From Phycisphaerales bacterium (GTDB lineage: Bacteria; Planctomycetota; Phycisphaerae; Phycisphaerales; SM1A02): 64,000 nucleotides of DNA. The DNA lies in the NCBI GenBank assembly GCA_009691915.1, contig SIAD01000003.1, positions 1 through 64,000 on the forward strand, written 5' to 3'. Under the pieces are notes generated by a model that had not been told where the DNA came from, ran no database searches, and saw only the letters and a program-made list of their open reading frames with translations. Shown here piece after piece: positions 19,027 to 27,869 of the stretch. A program made the position numbers and the translations under genes. Every line of letters starts with the position of its first letter. Positions within the stretch are counted from its first letter, which is position 1.

Positions 19027-21587
19027 GCAAGTCAATGGCGCACGGAATTGAGCAAAGCCTCTGCGGCGACTCGTGGCGCATGACCGCCGCCGACGGCCGT
19101 TCATGGAAGGCCACGGTCCCTGGGTGTGCGCATCTAGATCTGATGAGGGAGGGGGATCTCCCGCACCCAGACTCTCCCGGAGGCGAGGAGGCGCAGAGCT
19201 GGGTGGGACGGACGCGATTCTCCTGGTCACGACGATTCAAGGTCGATCCGGAGGTGGCGGTGCACACTCACATCGATCTGGTTTGTGAGCGAGTCGACAC
19301 GGTGGCGAGTGTGCGTGTCGACGGCATGACCGTGCTCGCCACGGCGAACGAGTTTCACCCGCATAGGGTCGATCTGCGGGGAGTGCTGCCGGATGACCCA
19401 GAGCGCGAGCACACCATCGAAATCGTGTGCGAGGGTCCGGTCGCCGAGGTCGAACGGCTCGAGCGCGAACTCGGATCGCGGCCGGTCAATGGCGACTGGA
19501 CCCCGTATCCGTTCATGCGCAAGACGGCCTGTGAGTTCGGTTGGGACTTTGGTCCGCGCGTGCCATCAAGCGGGATCCGCGGGATCATCGCATTGCATGG
19601 ATGGTCCTCCGCGCGACTCGTCGGCGTTCGTCCCCTGGTGACGCAGTGCACCGCGGAGCGCGCACGCGTCGAGGTCGCCGTTGACGCGATCGTCGATCCG
19701 TGGTCGCCGTCACTCGATGTGAAATGCGAGATGGTCGCGCCCGACGGGACTCGCCTGCGTGCATCGGGAACGATTGGAACCAGCGGCTCCACAAGCACGC
19801 GGGTGACCTTCGAGATTCCGCGCCCCATGCGCTGGTTTCCCCGGGGATTTGGTGCGCAGCATCTCTACAAACTGGATGTCGCGATTGTGACCGGTGGGGA
19901 GACCATCGACCGTACCTCATGCATGATCGGGCTCAGAAGTGTCGAACTCGATTCGGCGGCTGATGGCATTGGCGAGCGGTTCGTCATCAAGGTGAACGGG
20001 GAACCGATCTGGTGCACGGGTGCCAACTGGATCCCCGACGGGCTCTTTGATCAATGCTCCGATCGCGCCCGACTTGATGCCAGGCTCAATCAGGCGTGCG
20101 AGGCGAATCTCGTCATGCTGCGTGTCTGGGGTGGCGGGGGATACGAGTCCGACGCGTTCTACTCTCTGTGCGACGAGCGGGGAATCCTTGTCTGGCAGGA
20201 CTTCGCTTTCGCCTGCGCGACCTATCCCGAGGACGACCCGTTCCCCGCGCGCATCGAAGCGGAGGCGCGCTGGCAGGTGAGTCGTTTGTCGAAGCACCCA
20301 TCGGTTGCCATCTGGTGTGGCGGGAACGAGGACATTCTCGCGTGGGCTGCGTGGGGCTTCCGCGAGCGATTGCGCGAGGGGCAGTCGTGGGGACGGCGCT
20401 ATTGGTTGGAGATCCTTCCCCGCATCTGCGCGGAACTCGATCCGACTCGTCCCTACTGGCCGGAGAGCCCGTGGTCAGGTTCGCTGGAGACGCATCCCAA
20501 TGACCCATCTTGTGGTGACCGGCACACTTGGGATCAGGAGGCGAAGGTCGAGGGGCTGCGCTCGGTCACCCCGCGGTTCTGCAGCGAGTTCGGCCATCAG
20601 TCTTCGCCGTCGCTTAGGTCGCTCGCCGAGGCACTCGGAATCGACGAACGAGAACTCGGCGCGCTGAGTGCAAGCGAGGGCTGCACCCTAATCGCGTCGC
20701 GCCAACGGGCAACTGGCGGCGATCATCCCCAGTACCGATTCCTCCAGGAGCGATTTCCCCCGGCGACCGACTTCGCATCATGGATCGTGCAGGCCCAAGT
20801 CGTGCAGGCCAAGGCGATGCGCATCGCTTTCACCTGGCTGCGAGCGAACCGACCCCGCTCGATGGGTGCACTCGTCTGGCAACTCAATGATGCGTGGACC
20901 GGTCATGCGTGGTCGCTGATCGATGTCCGTGGCCGCGCCAAGCCCGCGTGGCATGCGGTGCGCGACGCATGCGCACCCCGCATCATTGTGATCCAACCGC
21001 GCGACGGTGAGCTGGTTGTCGATGCGATCAACGAGAGCCGAGACCCGTGGCGATCGCAGGTACTTCTCACGCGCCTCCCGCTGTCTTCCGATTCTCTGGG
21101 CGAGGAGGCGCCACGCCATGTTGAGCGGTTCGAAGTTGCGCCCCGGAGCGTCGCGCGAGTCTGTGTCGTCCCGATAGCGCTGTGCCCGGATGACACCGCA
21201 ATTCTTTTCGCCGAGGCGACCACTGGTCTTGAGCGGCCGCCGCTGTCTTCCTCATGGCACTCCGCGGTTCACGAGAACGCGCTGCGAAGCGGTGGCCGAG
21301 CCTTCGTTCCCAAGGCTGAGCTGCGCTGGGCTGAGTCTCCGGTCACTTCCAAGGAGGGCGAAGTCTCGGCGCAATTGGAGGTGCGCGCAACGACCCCACT
21401 CATGGATGCGGTGATCGTGCCGACTGGCCCATGGGTGTCAGTCGAACCGATGTTCCTCTCGATGGCGGGTGGGGAGAGCACGCTCGCGCGGATTTCGTGG
21501 CGGATTGAGTACACAGCGACTCTCGACCGCCGAGCTATCGGTGCAGAGCTCTACTGCTGCGGGGTGCGTGTGGCAGCAGTGGGCTGA
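19023..21587 (+). CDS. GH2 beta-mannosidase-like glycoside hydrolase
   Basis: An 854-residue family 2 glycosidase without a signal peptide, so cytoplasmic. It should cleave beta-mannosyl residues imported by the coupled symporter. Early strands match beta-mannosidase (WKATVPGCAHLDL, GWDFGPRVPSSGIRG, RVWGGGGYESDAFYSLCDE, LVWQDFAFACATYP). The acid/base Glu436 lies in WCGGNED and the nucleophile Glu522 in FCSEFGHQS. The C-terminal Ig-like domains are present but divergent. The GTG start overlaps the symporter stop. A beta-glucosaminidase or other GH2 activity cannot be excluded. Confidence 0.86.
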   Translation: MSKSMAHGIEQSLCGDSWRMTAADGRSWKATVPGCAHLDLMREGDLPHPDSPGGEEAQSWVGRTRFSWSRRFKVDPEVAVHTHIDLVCERVDTVASVRVDGMTVLATANEFHPHRVDLRGVLPDDPEREHTIEIVCEGPVAEVERLERELGSRPVNGDWTPYPFMRKTACEFGWDFGPRVPSSGIRGIIALHGWSSARLVGVRPLVTQCTAERARVEVAVDAIVDPWSPSLDVKCEMVAPDGTRLRASGTIGTSGSTSTRVTFEIPRPMRWFPRGFGAQHLYKLDVAIVTGGETIDRTSCMIGLRSVELDSAADGIGERFVIKVNGEPIWCTGANWIPDGLFDQCSDRARLDARLNQACEANLVMLRVWGGGGYESDAFYSLCDERGILVWQDFAFACATYPEDDPFPARIEAEARWQVSRLSKHPSVAIWCGGNEDILAWAAWGFRERLREGQSWGRRYWLEILPRICAELDPTRPYWPESPWSGSLETHPNDPSCGDRHTWDQEAKVEGLRSVTPRFCSEFGHQSSPSLRSLAEALGIDERELGALSASEGCTLIASRQRATGGDHPQYRFLQERFPPATDFASWIVQAQVVQAKAMRIAFTWLRANRPRSMGALVWQLNDAWTGHAWSLIDVRGRAKPAWHAVRDACAPRIIVIQPRDGELVVDAINESRDPWRSQVLLTRLPLSSDSLGEEAPRHVERFEVAPRSVARVCVVPIALCPDDTAILFAEATTGLERPPLSSSWHSAVHENALRSGGRAFVPKAELRWAESPVTSKEGEVSAQLEVRATTPLMDAVIVPTGPWVSVEPMFLSMAGGESTLARISWRIEYTATLDRRAIGAELYCCGVRVAAVG

Positions 21588-21663
21588 AAACCCATCGAGG
21601 AAATAGGGGACGACTTTCGGCAGTCGCTCGGCGAGTCCATAGGTTGCCGCCTCGGAGGCACCA

Positions 21664-22236
21664 ATGCGCGACGACCTGCGAGCGAAGAAGAAACGACCCG
21701 TACATCTAGATGAACTGTGGGAGGCCAAGCGGAGGGTCAGAACAGCAGCGATAGACCGGATGATCGAAGACGCGTCAGACCGAGGCGACTGCACGAACCG
21801 CCTCTATTGGACGCTTCTATACGACTTCGATCATGCGCCCATGACCACCAATCTTGCCCAGTTGGAGGAGGCTGGCGTGAGGCTTCCCGCCTTGTCAGAA
21901 CTTCCAGACTCCGAGGTCGGGCTCTGGCTGTGGGAGGCGGTCGAGGGGCTCGCGGATCTTTGCATCTACCTCGTTCACACCAATCATCTCAGCGACCGCG
22001 CGCTCTACCAACGGCTCGTCGAAAAGATCCTGATCGAACCCGTGCGGGACCTCCCACCCGACGCGGGGGTGAACGAGTTCGTGGACCTTGTTGGGGGCGA
22101 GGGAGTCGACCAATGCGAACTTCACGAGTTCCATGACCGCCAGAATTGTGACCGAGACCGCCATCTCCCGCGGCCTAGGTCAGTCGAATCGGATCATGAC
22201 ACAAAAATGGAGGATGGCCGACTCCCGCTGAAGTAA
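21664..22236 (+). CDS. Protein of unknown function
   Basis: A 190-residue soluble protein I do not recognise. The first 130 residues look like real coding sequence (RVRTAAIDRMIEDASDRGDC, LYWTLLYDFDHAPMTTNLAQLEEAG, LCIYLVHTNHLSDRALYQRLVEK), mostly helical and acidic. The last 45 residues are His/Arg/Asp-rich with a different character (HEFHDRQNCDRDRHLPRPR), which may mean a frameshift near 22090 or an unconserved tail. A GGAGG lies just before the ATG, so this is a leadered gene. It has no operon partner: the next gene starts 128 bases later with its own -10-like element. Confidence 0.55.
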   Translation: MRDDLRAKKKRPVHLDELWEAKRRVRTAAIDRMIEDASDRGDCTNRLYWTLLYDFDHAPMTTNLAQLEEAGVRLPALSELPDSEVGLWLWEAVEGLADLCIYLVHTNHLSDRALYQRLVEKILIEPVRDLPPDAGVNEFVDLVGGEGVDQCELHEFHDRQNCDRDRHLPRPRSVESDHDTKMEDGRLPLK

Positions 22237-22352
22237 GCCGGCCAACCTGCCATGCCGTCGGATTGTGTGTGCGAAACCTCTCCGCGCCGAAGGTCTTAGA
22301 GAGACGATTGGTTTCAGCGACAGGGATGCAAGCGATTCATGGCGCGTTTCCG

Positions 22353-22358
22353 TATGAT
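22353..22358 (+). promoter_or_regulatory. -10-like TATGAT for the lipoprotein gene at 22365
   Basis: TATGAT is six bases before GTG 22365 and decides that start over the ATG at 22326, which lies upstream of the element. Confidence 0.4.
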
Positions 22359-22364
22359 TTTTCT

Positions 22365-22745
22365 GTGAGTACCGCCACGATCGCCAGTGCCTGCGCACTA
22401 AGTGCGCTGTCGGTGTGGGCTTGCATCTCCACGCCGGTCGCCCCGATTCCATCTGGCCTCCTGGGAAGTTGGCGAGGCGACTCGACTGGCGACCTCTTGG
22501 AGTTTGCACCGGGGGGCATCGTCGTCATCGAGCTCAAGGATGGGGCAACCTTTGTCGGTCGCTGTGTGGTCGATGATGAACAGTTGACAATTCGCTACCA
22601 GCTTGGCGCGTCGATCTGCCCCGAAGAGCCCGGTCGCTACACGCTGACGCTTGAGAGCGGGTCGCTCGCGCTCGCCAGCGGGGTCGATACATGCGCCGAT
22701 CGGGAGAGGGTGCTCAGTCAACGCTGGACGAGAGAGTCACAGTGA
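22365..22745 (+). CDS. Small exported (probable lipo-) protein of unknown function
   Basis: A 126-residue protein. The N-terminus is a hydrophobic signal (ATIASACALSALSVWAC) with a plausible but imperfect lipobox at Cys19. The mature part reads as a small beta-barrel-like domain (GLLGSWRGDSTGDLLEFAPGG, TIRYQLGASICPEEPGRYTL), similar in feel to short lipocalin or copper-resistance-type lipoproteins that begin GxWxG. That resemblance is weak. Its stop overlaps the GTG of the transglutaminase-like gene, so the two exported proteins are made together and probably act together. Confidence 0.6.
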   Translation: MSTATIASACALSALSVWACISTPVAPIPSGLLGSWRGDSTGDLLEFAPGGIVVIELKDGATFVGRCVVDDEQLTIRYQLGASICPEEPGRYTLTLESGSLALASGVDTCADRERVLSQRWTRESQ

Positions 22746-24679
22746 GAGTTCTACGCTCTGCAGCTTGCTCGGTCACATTGCTTGCGTTGGCGGTAGCCGT
22801 TGACGCCTCGGCGCGGTCGCCGGCATCTGGGCAGACGGCACCTCGAGCGACGAAGGAGGCTGTGGACGAACCGGTCAGACTCCTCGGCGCGAATGGTCTC
22901 TCGACCATGCGCGGTGTGGCTGACGGATCAATCACGGGAACCGCTGCACTCGGGTCTCTCTCCAAGGCATTTTCAGACTCGACCAACGAACTGCTCGGCG
23001 CGCTCTCGGGGCCGACGCCGGCGACTGGGGCCAAGCACACCAAGCCCGCGCCTCGCTCATCGCGGACGGCAAAGGCTGCCAAGCAGCGCGAGTTCTCCCT
23101 CAGGCTCCGCGAGTCATTCGACCGCGTGGTTCCTGATGCCGCGGCCTGGCAGCTCTGCCGACTGGTGACATCGGCGGTTCCCGCAGAGCAGGGGGCGGTG
23201 GCGGGAGAGTTCCTCGCGCATCCGGAATTCGCGAGGACGCTGGCACTGGTTGCCGAGCCCGATGCCGAGGAAGCGGCGAAGGTGGTGCGGATCGCCCGCG
23301 CACTGATGGCGCAGCGCTCCGAGGCCGTCGAACGGTTTCCGGAACTTGCTGCGGCGGTTTCGGTAGTCCTCGATGTGCCGGTCGTGATGGCCGTCAATGA
23401 AAATGTCGCGCGCGGATGCGATCCGATCGTGGTCTTCGACCACTTCGTCGCCAGCGAATGGCGGATGTTCTTCGGCCTTCGAGGGATCGCTCCGGAACTG
23501 CTCATCTACCTCGTGGATGTCGCCGCCACACCCGACGAACTTGCCTGGGCGCTCAGTCAGTTCGCCGGGCATCCCGCGGTCGGCGAACTGTATGACAAGG
23601 TCGAGTATGACTTCGACCACCTCGAGAAGGGTCAACCCAAGAAGGTCAACGAAGCAGGGTGGAACCTGAGGAACATTCTCAAGTTCGGCGGAATCTGTGC
23701 GGATCAGGCGTATTTCGCGACGACAGTGGGCAAGGCGATCGGCGTTCCGTGCGCCTACACCGCCGCGACCGATGGTGTCCTCTCCCATGCATGGATCGGC
23801 TTCGTCGCCAAGTCGGGGAGACATCCACAGTGGACCGAGACCGGAAGGTTCGGCGCCTATCAGGGGGTCGAGGGACTCACGCGCGACCCGCAGACGCAGC
23901 GCCAGGTGTCGAACACGCAGATGCCGATGCTCGTGCAGTACGGGATCGAGCCCAGCGGCGATCGTGCGTACGCCGCGGCACTTCGCATCGCAGCACGGAA
24001 GCTGTGCGGCGACCCCAAAGCCAAGACTCCACCCGCGCCACAGGCGATCGCCCAGGCACTTGAACTGGCCGGTCTTGCCGTGCGCGCGTGCATCACCGAT
24101 CCCCGATCGTGGTCGGTTGTGGCGCTGGCCGCGCAGAGCGGAGCGATGACGACCGAACAGAAGCAGTTGTGGGCTACCGACATCGTCGACCTCTGCGGCG
24201 AGTCATATCCGGAGTACGCGCTCCGAACCATCGCGCCGATGATCGAGTCGATCACTGATCCTGGGGAGCGACACCAGGCACTCGACGGCGCGTTCAAACT
24301 CTTCCAGTCGCGTGGGGACCTTGCTGGGCAGATTCTCATGCAACAGGCGGCACTGTTCGAGGCCGAGACCAATCTCGCGGCCGCGGGCCGTTGCTACGAG
24401 ACGGTCCTCGAGCGCTACCCCAATGACGGTCCGTTCGCCATCTCCGCGCTGAAGGCTGCATCCGCGATTCTGGGGACCACCAACAATGTCATGGCCAACG
24501 TGACGCTCCACGACCGCGCGTTTCGCTCGATGGAGGTTCCTGAGGGCATTTCCCCGCAGTTCGCCCGTCAGAGCAACTGGTTTCGTTCAGGGGTGATGCT
24601 TGCTGCCGCCCTGCGGCTCGCGGGCCGCGATCGCGACGCGTTGCTTCTTGAACAGCGGATGGCGACCCAGATGCGTTGA
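22742..24679 (+). CDS. Exported protein with transglutaminase-like domain
   Basis: A 645-residue exported protein. The signal peptide covers about residues 1-24. A Pro/Ser/Lys-rich linker (KHTKPAPRSSRTAKAAKQ) follows, then a long helical region. The recognisable part is a transglutaminase/papain-like core: Cys319 in GGICADQAYF and His349 in LSHAWIGFV, 30 residues apart with the usual flanking pattern. The C-terminal 250 residues are helical and TPR-like (AGRCYETVLERYPND). Such domains act as amidases, proteases or cross-linkers of surface proteins. The GTG start overlaps the lipoprotein stop. Its last 112 bases are overlapped antisense by the SprT-like gene. Confidence 0.74.
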   Translation: MRVLRSAACSVTLLALAVAVDASARSPASGQTAPRATKEAVDEPVRLLGANGLSTMRGVADGSITGTAALGSLSKAFSDSTNELLGALSGPTPATGAKHTKPAPRSSRTAKAAKQREFSLRLRESFDRVVPDAAAWQLCRLVTSAVPAEQGAVAGEFLAHPEFARTLALVAEPDAEEAAKVVRIARALMAQRSEAVERFPELAAAVSVVLDVPVVMAVNENVARGCDPIVVFDHFVASEWRMFFGLRGIAPELLIYLVDVAATPDELAWALSQFAGHPAVGELYDKVEYDFDHLEKGQPKKVNEAGWNLRNILKFGGICADQAYFATTVGKAIGVPCAYTAATDGVLSHAWIGFVAKSGRHPQWTETGRFGAYQGVEGLTRDPQTQRQVSNTQMPMLVQYGIEPSGDRAYAAALRIAARKLCGDPKAKTPPAPQAIAQALELAGLAVRACITDPRSWSVVALAAQSGAMTTEQKQLWATDIVDLCGESYPEYALRTIAPMIESITDPGERHQALDGAFKLFQSRGDLAGQILMQQAALFEAETNLAAAGRCYETVLERYPNDGPFAISALKAASAILGTTNNVMANVTLHDRAFRSMEVPEGISPQFARQSNWFRSGVMLAAALRLAGRDRDALLLEQRMATQMR

Positions 24680-25074
24680 AGACACGACTGCCGCGCCCGA
24701 GGCACTCGCGCCGCGATCAACTCTCGAATGCTCGGTGGGAGGGCTTCTCGTCGATAGGTCGCTGCAGGGACATACCCGGCACACTCGACAAGCGACCGCC
24801 ACTCCCGACCATGCGGACGGATCCTTGCGCCATGGAGTGAGACCGCCGCGAGATGGGCCAGTTCATGACAGAGGACTTCACGCAGCAGGTCATGGGCGTC
24901 AGGATGGATCAGTGCGCGGTTGAGTCGCACAACCGACCGGGAGTAGATCGCGCGGCCCAGGCAAGTTCGCATCCGAGAACTCAGCGTGATCGTGACGCGG
25001 CCCGAGAGCCCCGGGGTGTTCCAGCCGTCGCACCACTCACGCATCGCCACACGCAGCGCGGGAGTCGGTTGCAC
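24568..25074 (-). CDS. SprT-like zinc metalloprotease domain protein
   Basis: A 168-residue protein. The metal motif is HELAH at residues 70-74, with a further His88 in RIRPHGREWRSLVECAGY, the layout of the SprT/Spartan-like domain. In other bacteria and eukaryotes such domains act on DNA-bound or DNA-crosslinked proteins, though the bacterial role is poorly known. The start is GTG 25074, supported by TAGACT seven bases upstream. The C-terminal 35 residues are Arg/Ser-rich and lie opposite the end of the transglutaminase-like gene, so they may be unconserved overhang after an ancestral stop was lost. Confidence 0.74.
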   Translation of the reverse strand: MQPTPALRVAMREWCDGWNTPGLSGRVTITLSSRMRTCLGRAIYSRSVVRLNRALIHPDAHDLLREVLCHELAHLAAVSLHGARIRPHGREWRSLVECAGYVPAATYRREALPPSIRELIAARVPRARQSCLQRIWVAIRCSRSNASRSRPASRRAAASITPERNQLL

Positions 25075-25081
25075 GGCGGTG

Positions 25082-25113
25082 AGTCTAGCGGTGTCTCAAC
25101 GCGTGACTATGAT
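25082..25113. promoter_or_regulatory. Divergent -10 elements between the SprT-like gene (-) and malic enzyme (+)
   Basis: Minus-strand TAGACT (25087-25082) is seven bases from GTG 25074. Plus-strand TATGAT (25108-25113) is seven bases from ATG 25121. The intergenic gap is 46 bases. Confidence 0.42.
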
Positions 25114-25120
25114 CTAGGCG

Positions 25121-26791
25121 ATGGGCACTGCACTGATCGGCGATCCCGGGGGACCAAGTCTCCTTCTTGACGCACGGCGCAATCTCGATGCCGCGTTTAC
25201 CGAGCGCGAGCGGGAAGACCACGGGCTGATCGGACTCCTTCCCGACGGAATCGAGTCGATGGAAGTCCAGCTCGACCGTGCGCGCGCACAGTTTGCCGAC
25301 CAGCCGAGCGATCTCGCGAAGTACCAGTTCCTGTCGGCGCTGCAGGATCGGCAGGAGCGGCTCTTCTACGCCCTGCTGCGAAGTGACTTTCAGCGGTTCA
25401 TGCCCATCGTGTACACGCCGACGGTCGGTGAAGCGTGCCAGCGGTTCGGACACATGATGCGCCGACCAAAGGGGATGTACATCTCCACTCGCCGCCGCGG
25501 GCACATCGCGAAAGTGCTTCGCAACTGGCCGGTAAAGGATGTCCGCTTCATCGTCGTGACCGATGGCGAACGGATCCTCGGTCTGGGCGATCAGGGTGTC
25601 TGCGGGATGGGAATTCCACTGGGGAAACTGGCGCTGTACACCGCGTGTGCGGGAGTTCCTCCCGAAGTGACGCTTCCGATCGTCATCGATGTGGGGACCA
25701 ACAACGAGGCCTTCCTCATTGATCCTCTCTATCCAGGTATCCGCCAGAGACGCATCGAGGGCGAGGAGTACCTGTCGCTCATTGACGAATTCGTAGACGC
25801 GGTGCAGGCAACCTTCCCGGACTGCTGCATTCAGTTTGAGGACTTCACCAACAGGAACGCGATCCCCCTCCTGAACCGGTACCGTGAGAGAGTCTGCTGC
25901 TTCAACGATGACATTCAAGGGACCGCGTCTGTTGCGGTCGCGGGGCTCTTCGGTGCCTGCCGCCTAGCCGGGACGACCCTCAGCCAGCAAACGATCCTCT
26001 TCCAGGGCGCAGGGAACGCGGCCGTCGGTATCGCGGATCTCTTCGTGAAGGAGTTGGTGGCCCGCGGAATGGCCTTCAAGGACGCGCTCGACCGCTGCTG
26101 GTTCGTCAACTCGCGTGGGCTGGTCTGCGCCGGAATGCCGAGGCTTCCGGAGTATCTCACGCGCTACGCGCACTCGTTGGACGCCGTGTCCATCCCCGAG
26201 GGGGCGGTCGCGGGTCCAGACTCTCCGATGACCAGCCTCGCCGACTGCATCGAGGCGATCCGACCAACAGTGATCGTCGGAGTCTCTGCCGTAGCGCACG
26301 CGTTCTCGGAGACGGTCGTGCGGGCGATGGCGCGGCTCAACGACCGACCGATCATATTTCCGCTCTCGAATCCGACCAACAAGTCCGAGTGCACGGCGGA
26401 GGAGGCGATCAAGTGGTCGGGCGGACGCGCAATCGTCGCGACCGGCAGCCCATTTGCGCCGCTGCACTTTGGGGGGAGACTCTTCGTGCCTGGGCAGGGG
26501 AACAATGTCTACATCTACCCGGCGGTGGGGATGGCGGTGTACGCCTCGCGCGCGAGGAGGGTCACCGACGAAATGTTCCTGTGCGCGGCCGAATCGCTGG
26601 CGCGGCAGACGACCGATCATGACCTCTCGGTGGGACTGATCTATCCGCCCGTCGGCTCGATATTCGAGACGAGTGTGCAGGTGGCAGTCGATGTGGCGCG
26701 GCTCATCTTCGAGTCTGGCCTCGCGCGCGAAGAGCACCCGGTCGACATCGCCGAGTTCGTGCGGGCGAAGGTCTACTTTCCGGAGTTCTGA
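25121..26791 (+). CDS. maeA: NAD-dependent malic enzyme (oxaloacetate-decarboxylating)
   Basis: A 556-residue enzyme that converts malate to pyruvate and CO2, linking the TCA cycle to the pyruvate/PEP node served also by PPDK at 59393. It belongs to the large (about 560-residue) malic enzyme class. PIVYTPTVGEACQRFG carries the catalytic Tyr, VTDGERILGLGDQG follows, and FEDFTNRNA plus FNDDIQGTASVAVAGL give the metal-binding acids. FQGAGNAAVGIADLF is the dinucleotide loop, and PLSNPTNKSECTAEEA follows. Its 3' end overlaps the convergent DUF1573 gene by 19 bases. Confidence 0.95.
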   Translation: MGTALIGDPGGPSLLLDARRNLDAAFTEREREDHGLIGLLPDGIESMEVQLDRARAQFADQPSDLAKYQFLSALQDRQERLFYALLRSDFQRFMPIVYTPTVGEACQRFGHMMRRPKGMYISTRRRGHIAKVLRNWPVKDVRFIVVTDGERILGLGDQGVCGMGIPLGKLALYTACAGVPPEVTLPIVIDVGTNNEAFLIDPLYPGIRQRRIEGEEYLSLIDEFVDAVQATFPDCCIQFEDFTNRNAIPLLNRYRERVCCFNDDIQGTASVAVAGLFGACRLAGTTLSQQTILFQGAGNAAVGIADLFVKELVARGMAFKDALDRCWFVNSRGLVCAGMPRLPEYLTRYAHSLDAVSIPEGAVAGPDSPMTSLADCIEAIRPTVIVGVSAVAHAFSETVVRAMARLNDRPIIFPLSNPTNKSECTAEEAIKWSGGRAIVATGSPFAPLHFGGRLFVPGQGNNVYIYPAVGMAVYASRARRVTDEMFLCAAESLARQTTDHDLSVGLIYPPVGSIFETSVQVAVDVARLIFESGLAREEHPVDIAEFVRAKVYFPEF

Positions 26792-27846
26792 ACCGGAGTC
26801 GAAGCCACGACTCTCGGCGCCGCATCGAAGTAAATCCAGAAGTCGCTCGACTTCGTGGCGCCTGCGGGATCGGTTGCGGTCATCGAAACCGGGGCGAGAA
26901 TGATGCCCGTCGCGTTGGGCGCGGCCGTGGCCGCGAGTGAGATCATCGCGTGATCGGTGTCCGATTGTTGCGCCATGAACTCGACCAGAACGCGCGGATC
27001 TCGCGACGCGACTCCGGTCACTCGCCATCCCTGCGACTTCTTCAGCTCGAACTCGAACGCGGTGCGAACGCCAGGCTCAAGCGCTCCGAGATTGGCGCGA
27101 TACTCGGCGAATGGGAGTTGCGGCGAAATCTTTGTGCACTTGTGCCGAATACGAAGGTCGATGATCGGCGCCTTCGGATGGTCAGTCGCAATGACGAGGT
27201 ACGGCGGAACTCGGTCGCAGGGAATCCCGGCAAGCGAGTACTTCACCTGGTACGACGGGCGCGGCGCGTCCGATGAGGGGACGAATCCGACAAACTGGGC
27301 TGGAGCACCCATGACGCTGGTGACTCGGAACACCGTAGAGTCGATCGACGCGACCGTCACAATCCCGTCAAGCGGCGCAGAGGCGGATCCCTGTGGCAGC
27401 GCTGGATCCCCGAAGGCGTTGATGTACGGGACGGTGGCACCACTCATGAAGTCGATGGCGGTCGCGCGCACTGGGTAGGCAATCTCCCCCTTCATCTCGA
27501 CCGTTACGGGCGGGATCCCCGGACCAAAGGTGAATGTGATGCCCGCAACCTTTATCCCCGTCGCGGCCGAGACCTTCATCGTCATCGGCAGTTCGAGCGC
27601 CGCGCCAGGCTGGATCACCTTTCCCTGGGCATCGACCGATGTGCAGGTGCAGCTCGGAATGGCGGATGCAATAGTGACGGTCTGCGCCCCTGTGTTCACG
27701 AGGCGGAAACTCCGTGTGATGGTCGCGCGAGGCTCGATGAACCCAAGCGGGATGACCGGAGGATCGGCGATGACCTGAGCGGTGGCCACCCACGCCAAGG
27801 AGAGCGCACCAAGGGCGGAGGCGGCGAGACAACCGATCGTGCTCAT
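26773..27846 (-). CDS. Exported DUF1573-domain protein
   Basis: A 357-residue exported protein with a signal peptide (about residues 1-23, ending TAQ). A DUF1573 Ig-like domain follows, with FRLVNTGAQTVTIASAIPSC and the Cys-x-Cys of the family at residues 66-68 (PSCTCTS). This domain is abundant in Planctomycetes and Bacteroidetes exported proteins; its function is not established. The rest contains further beta-sandwich-like stretches (DLRIRHKCTK, FEFELKKSQGW). A paralogue lies at 46095-47156, and both genes start next to a shared divergent -10 element. Confidence 0.8.
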   Translation of the reverse strand: MSTIGCLAASALGALSLAWVATAQVIADPPVIPLGFIEPRATITRSFRLVNTGAQTVTIASAIPSCTCTSVDAQGKVIQPGAALELPMTMKVSAATGIKVAGITFTFGPGIPPVTVEMKGEIAYPVRATAIDFMSGATVPYINAFGDPALPQGSASAPLDGIVTVASIDSTVFRVTSVMGAPAQFVGFVPSSDAPRPSYQVKYSLAGIPCDRVPPYLVIATDHPKAPIIDLRIRHKCTKISPQLPFAEYRANLGALEPGVRTAFEFELKKSQGWRVTGVASRDPRVLVEFMAQQSDTDHAMISLAATAAPNATGIILAPVSMTATDPAGATKSSDFWIYFDAAPRVVASTPVQNSGK

Positions 27847-27851
27847 CGACC

Positions 27852-27858
27852 TAGTATA
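27852..27858. promoter_or_regulatory. Symmetrical bidirectional -10 element
   Basis: Plus-strand TAGTAT (27852-27857, 12 bases from ATG 27870) overlaps minus-strand TATACT (27858-27853, six bases from ATG 27846). Only 23 bases separate the two start codons, so both messages must be nearly leaderless and share one polymerase site. Confidence 0.5.
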
Positions 27859-27869
27859 GATGCCTACCC

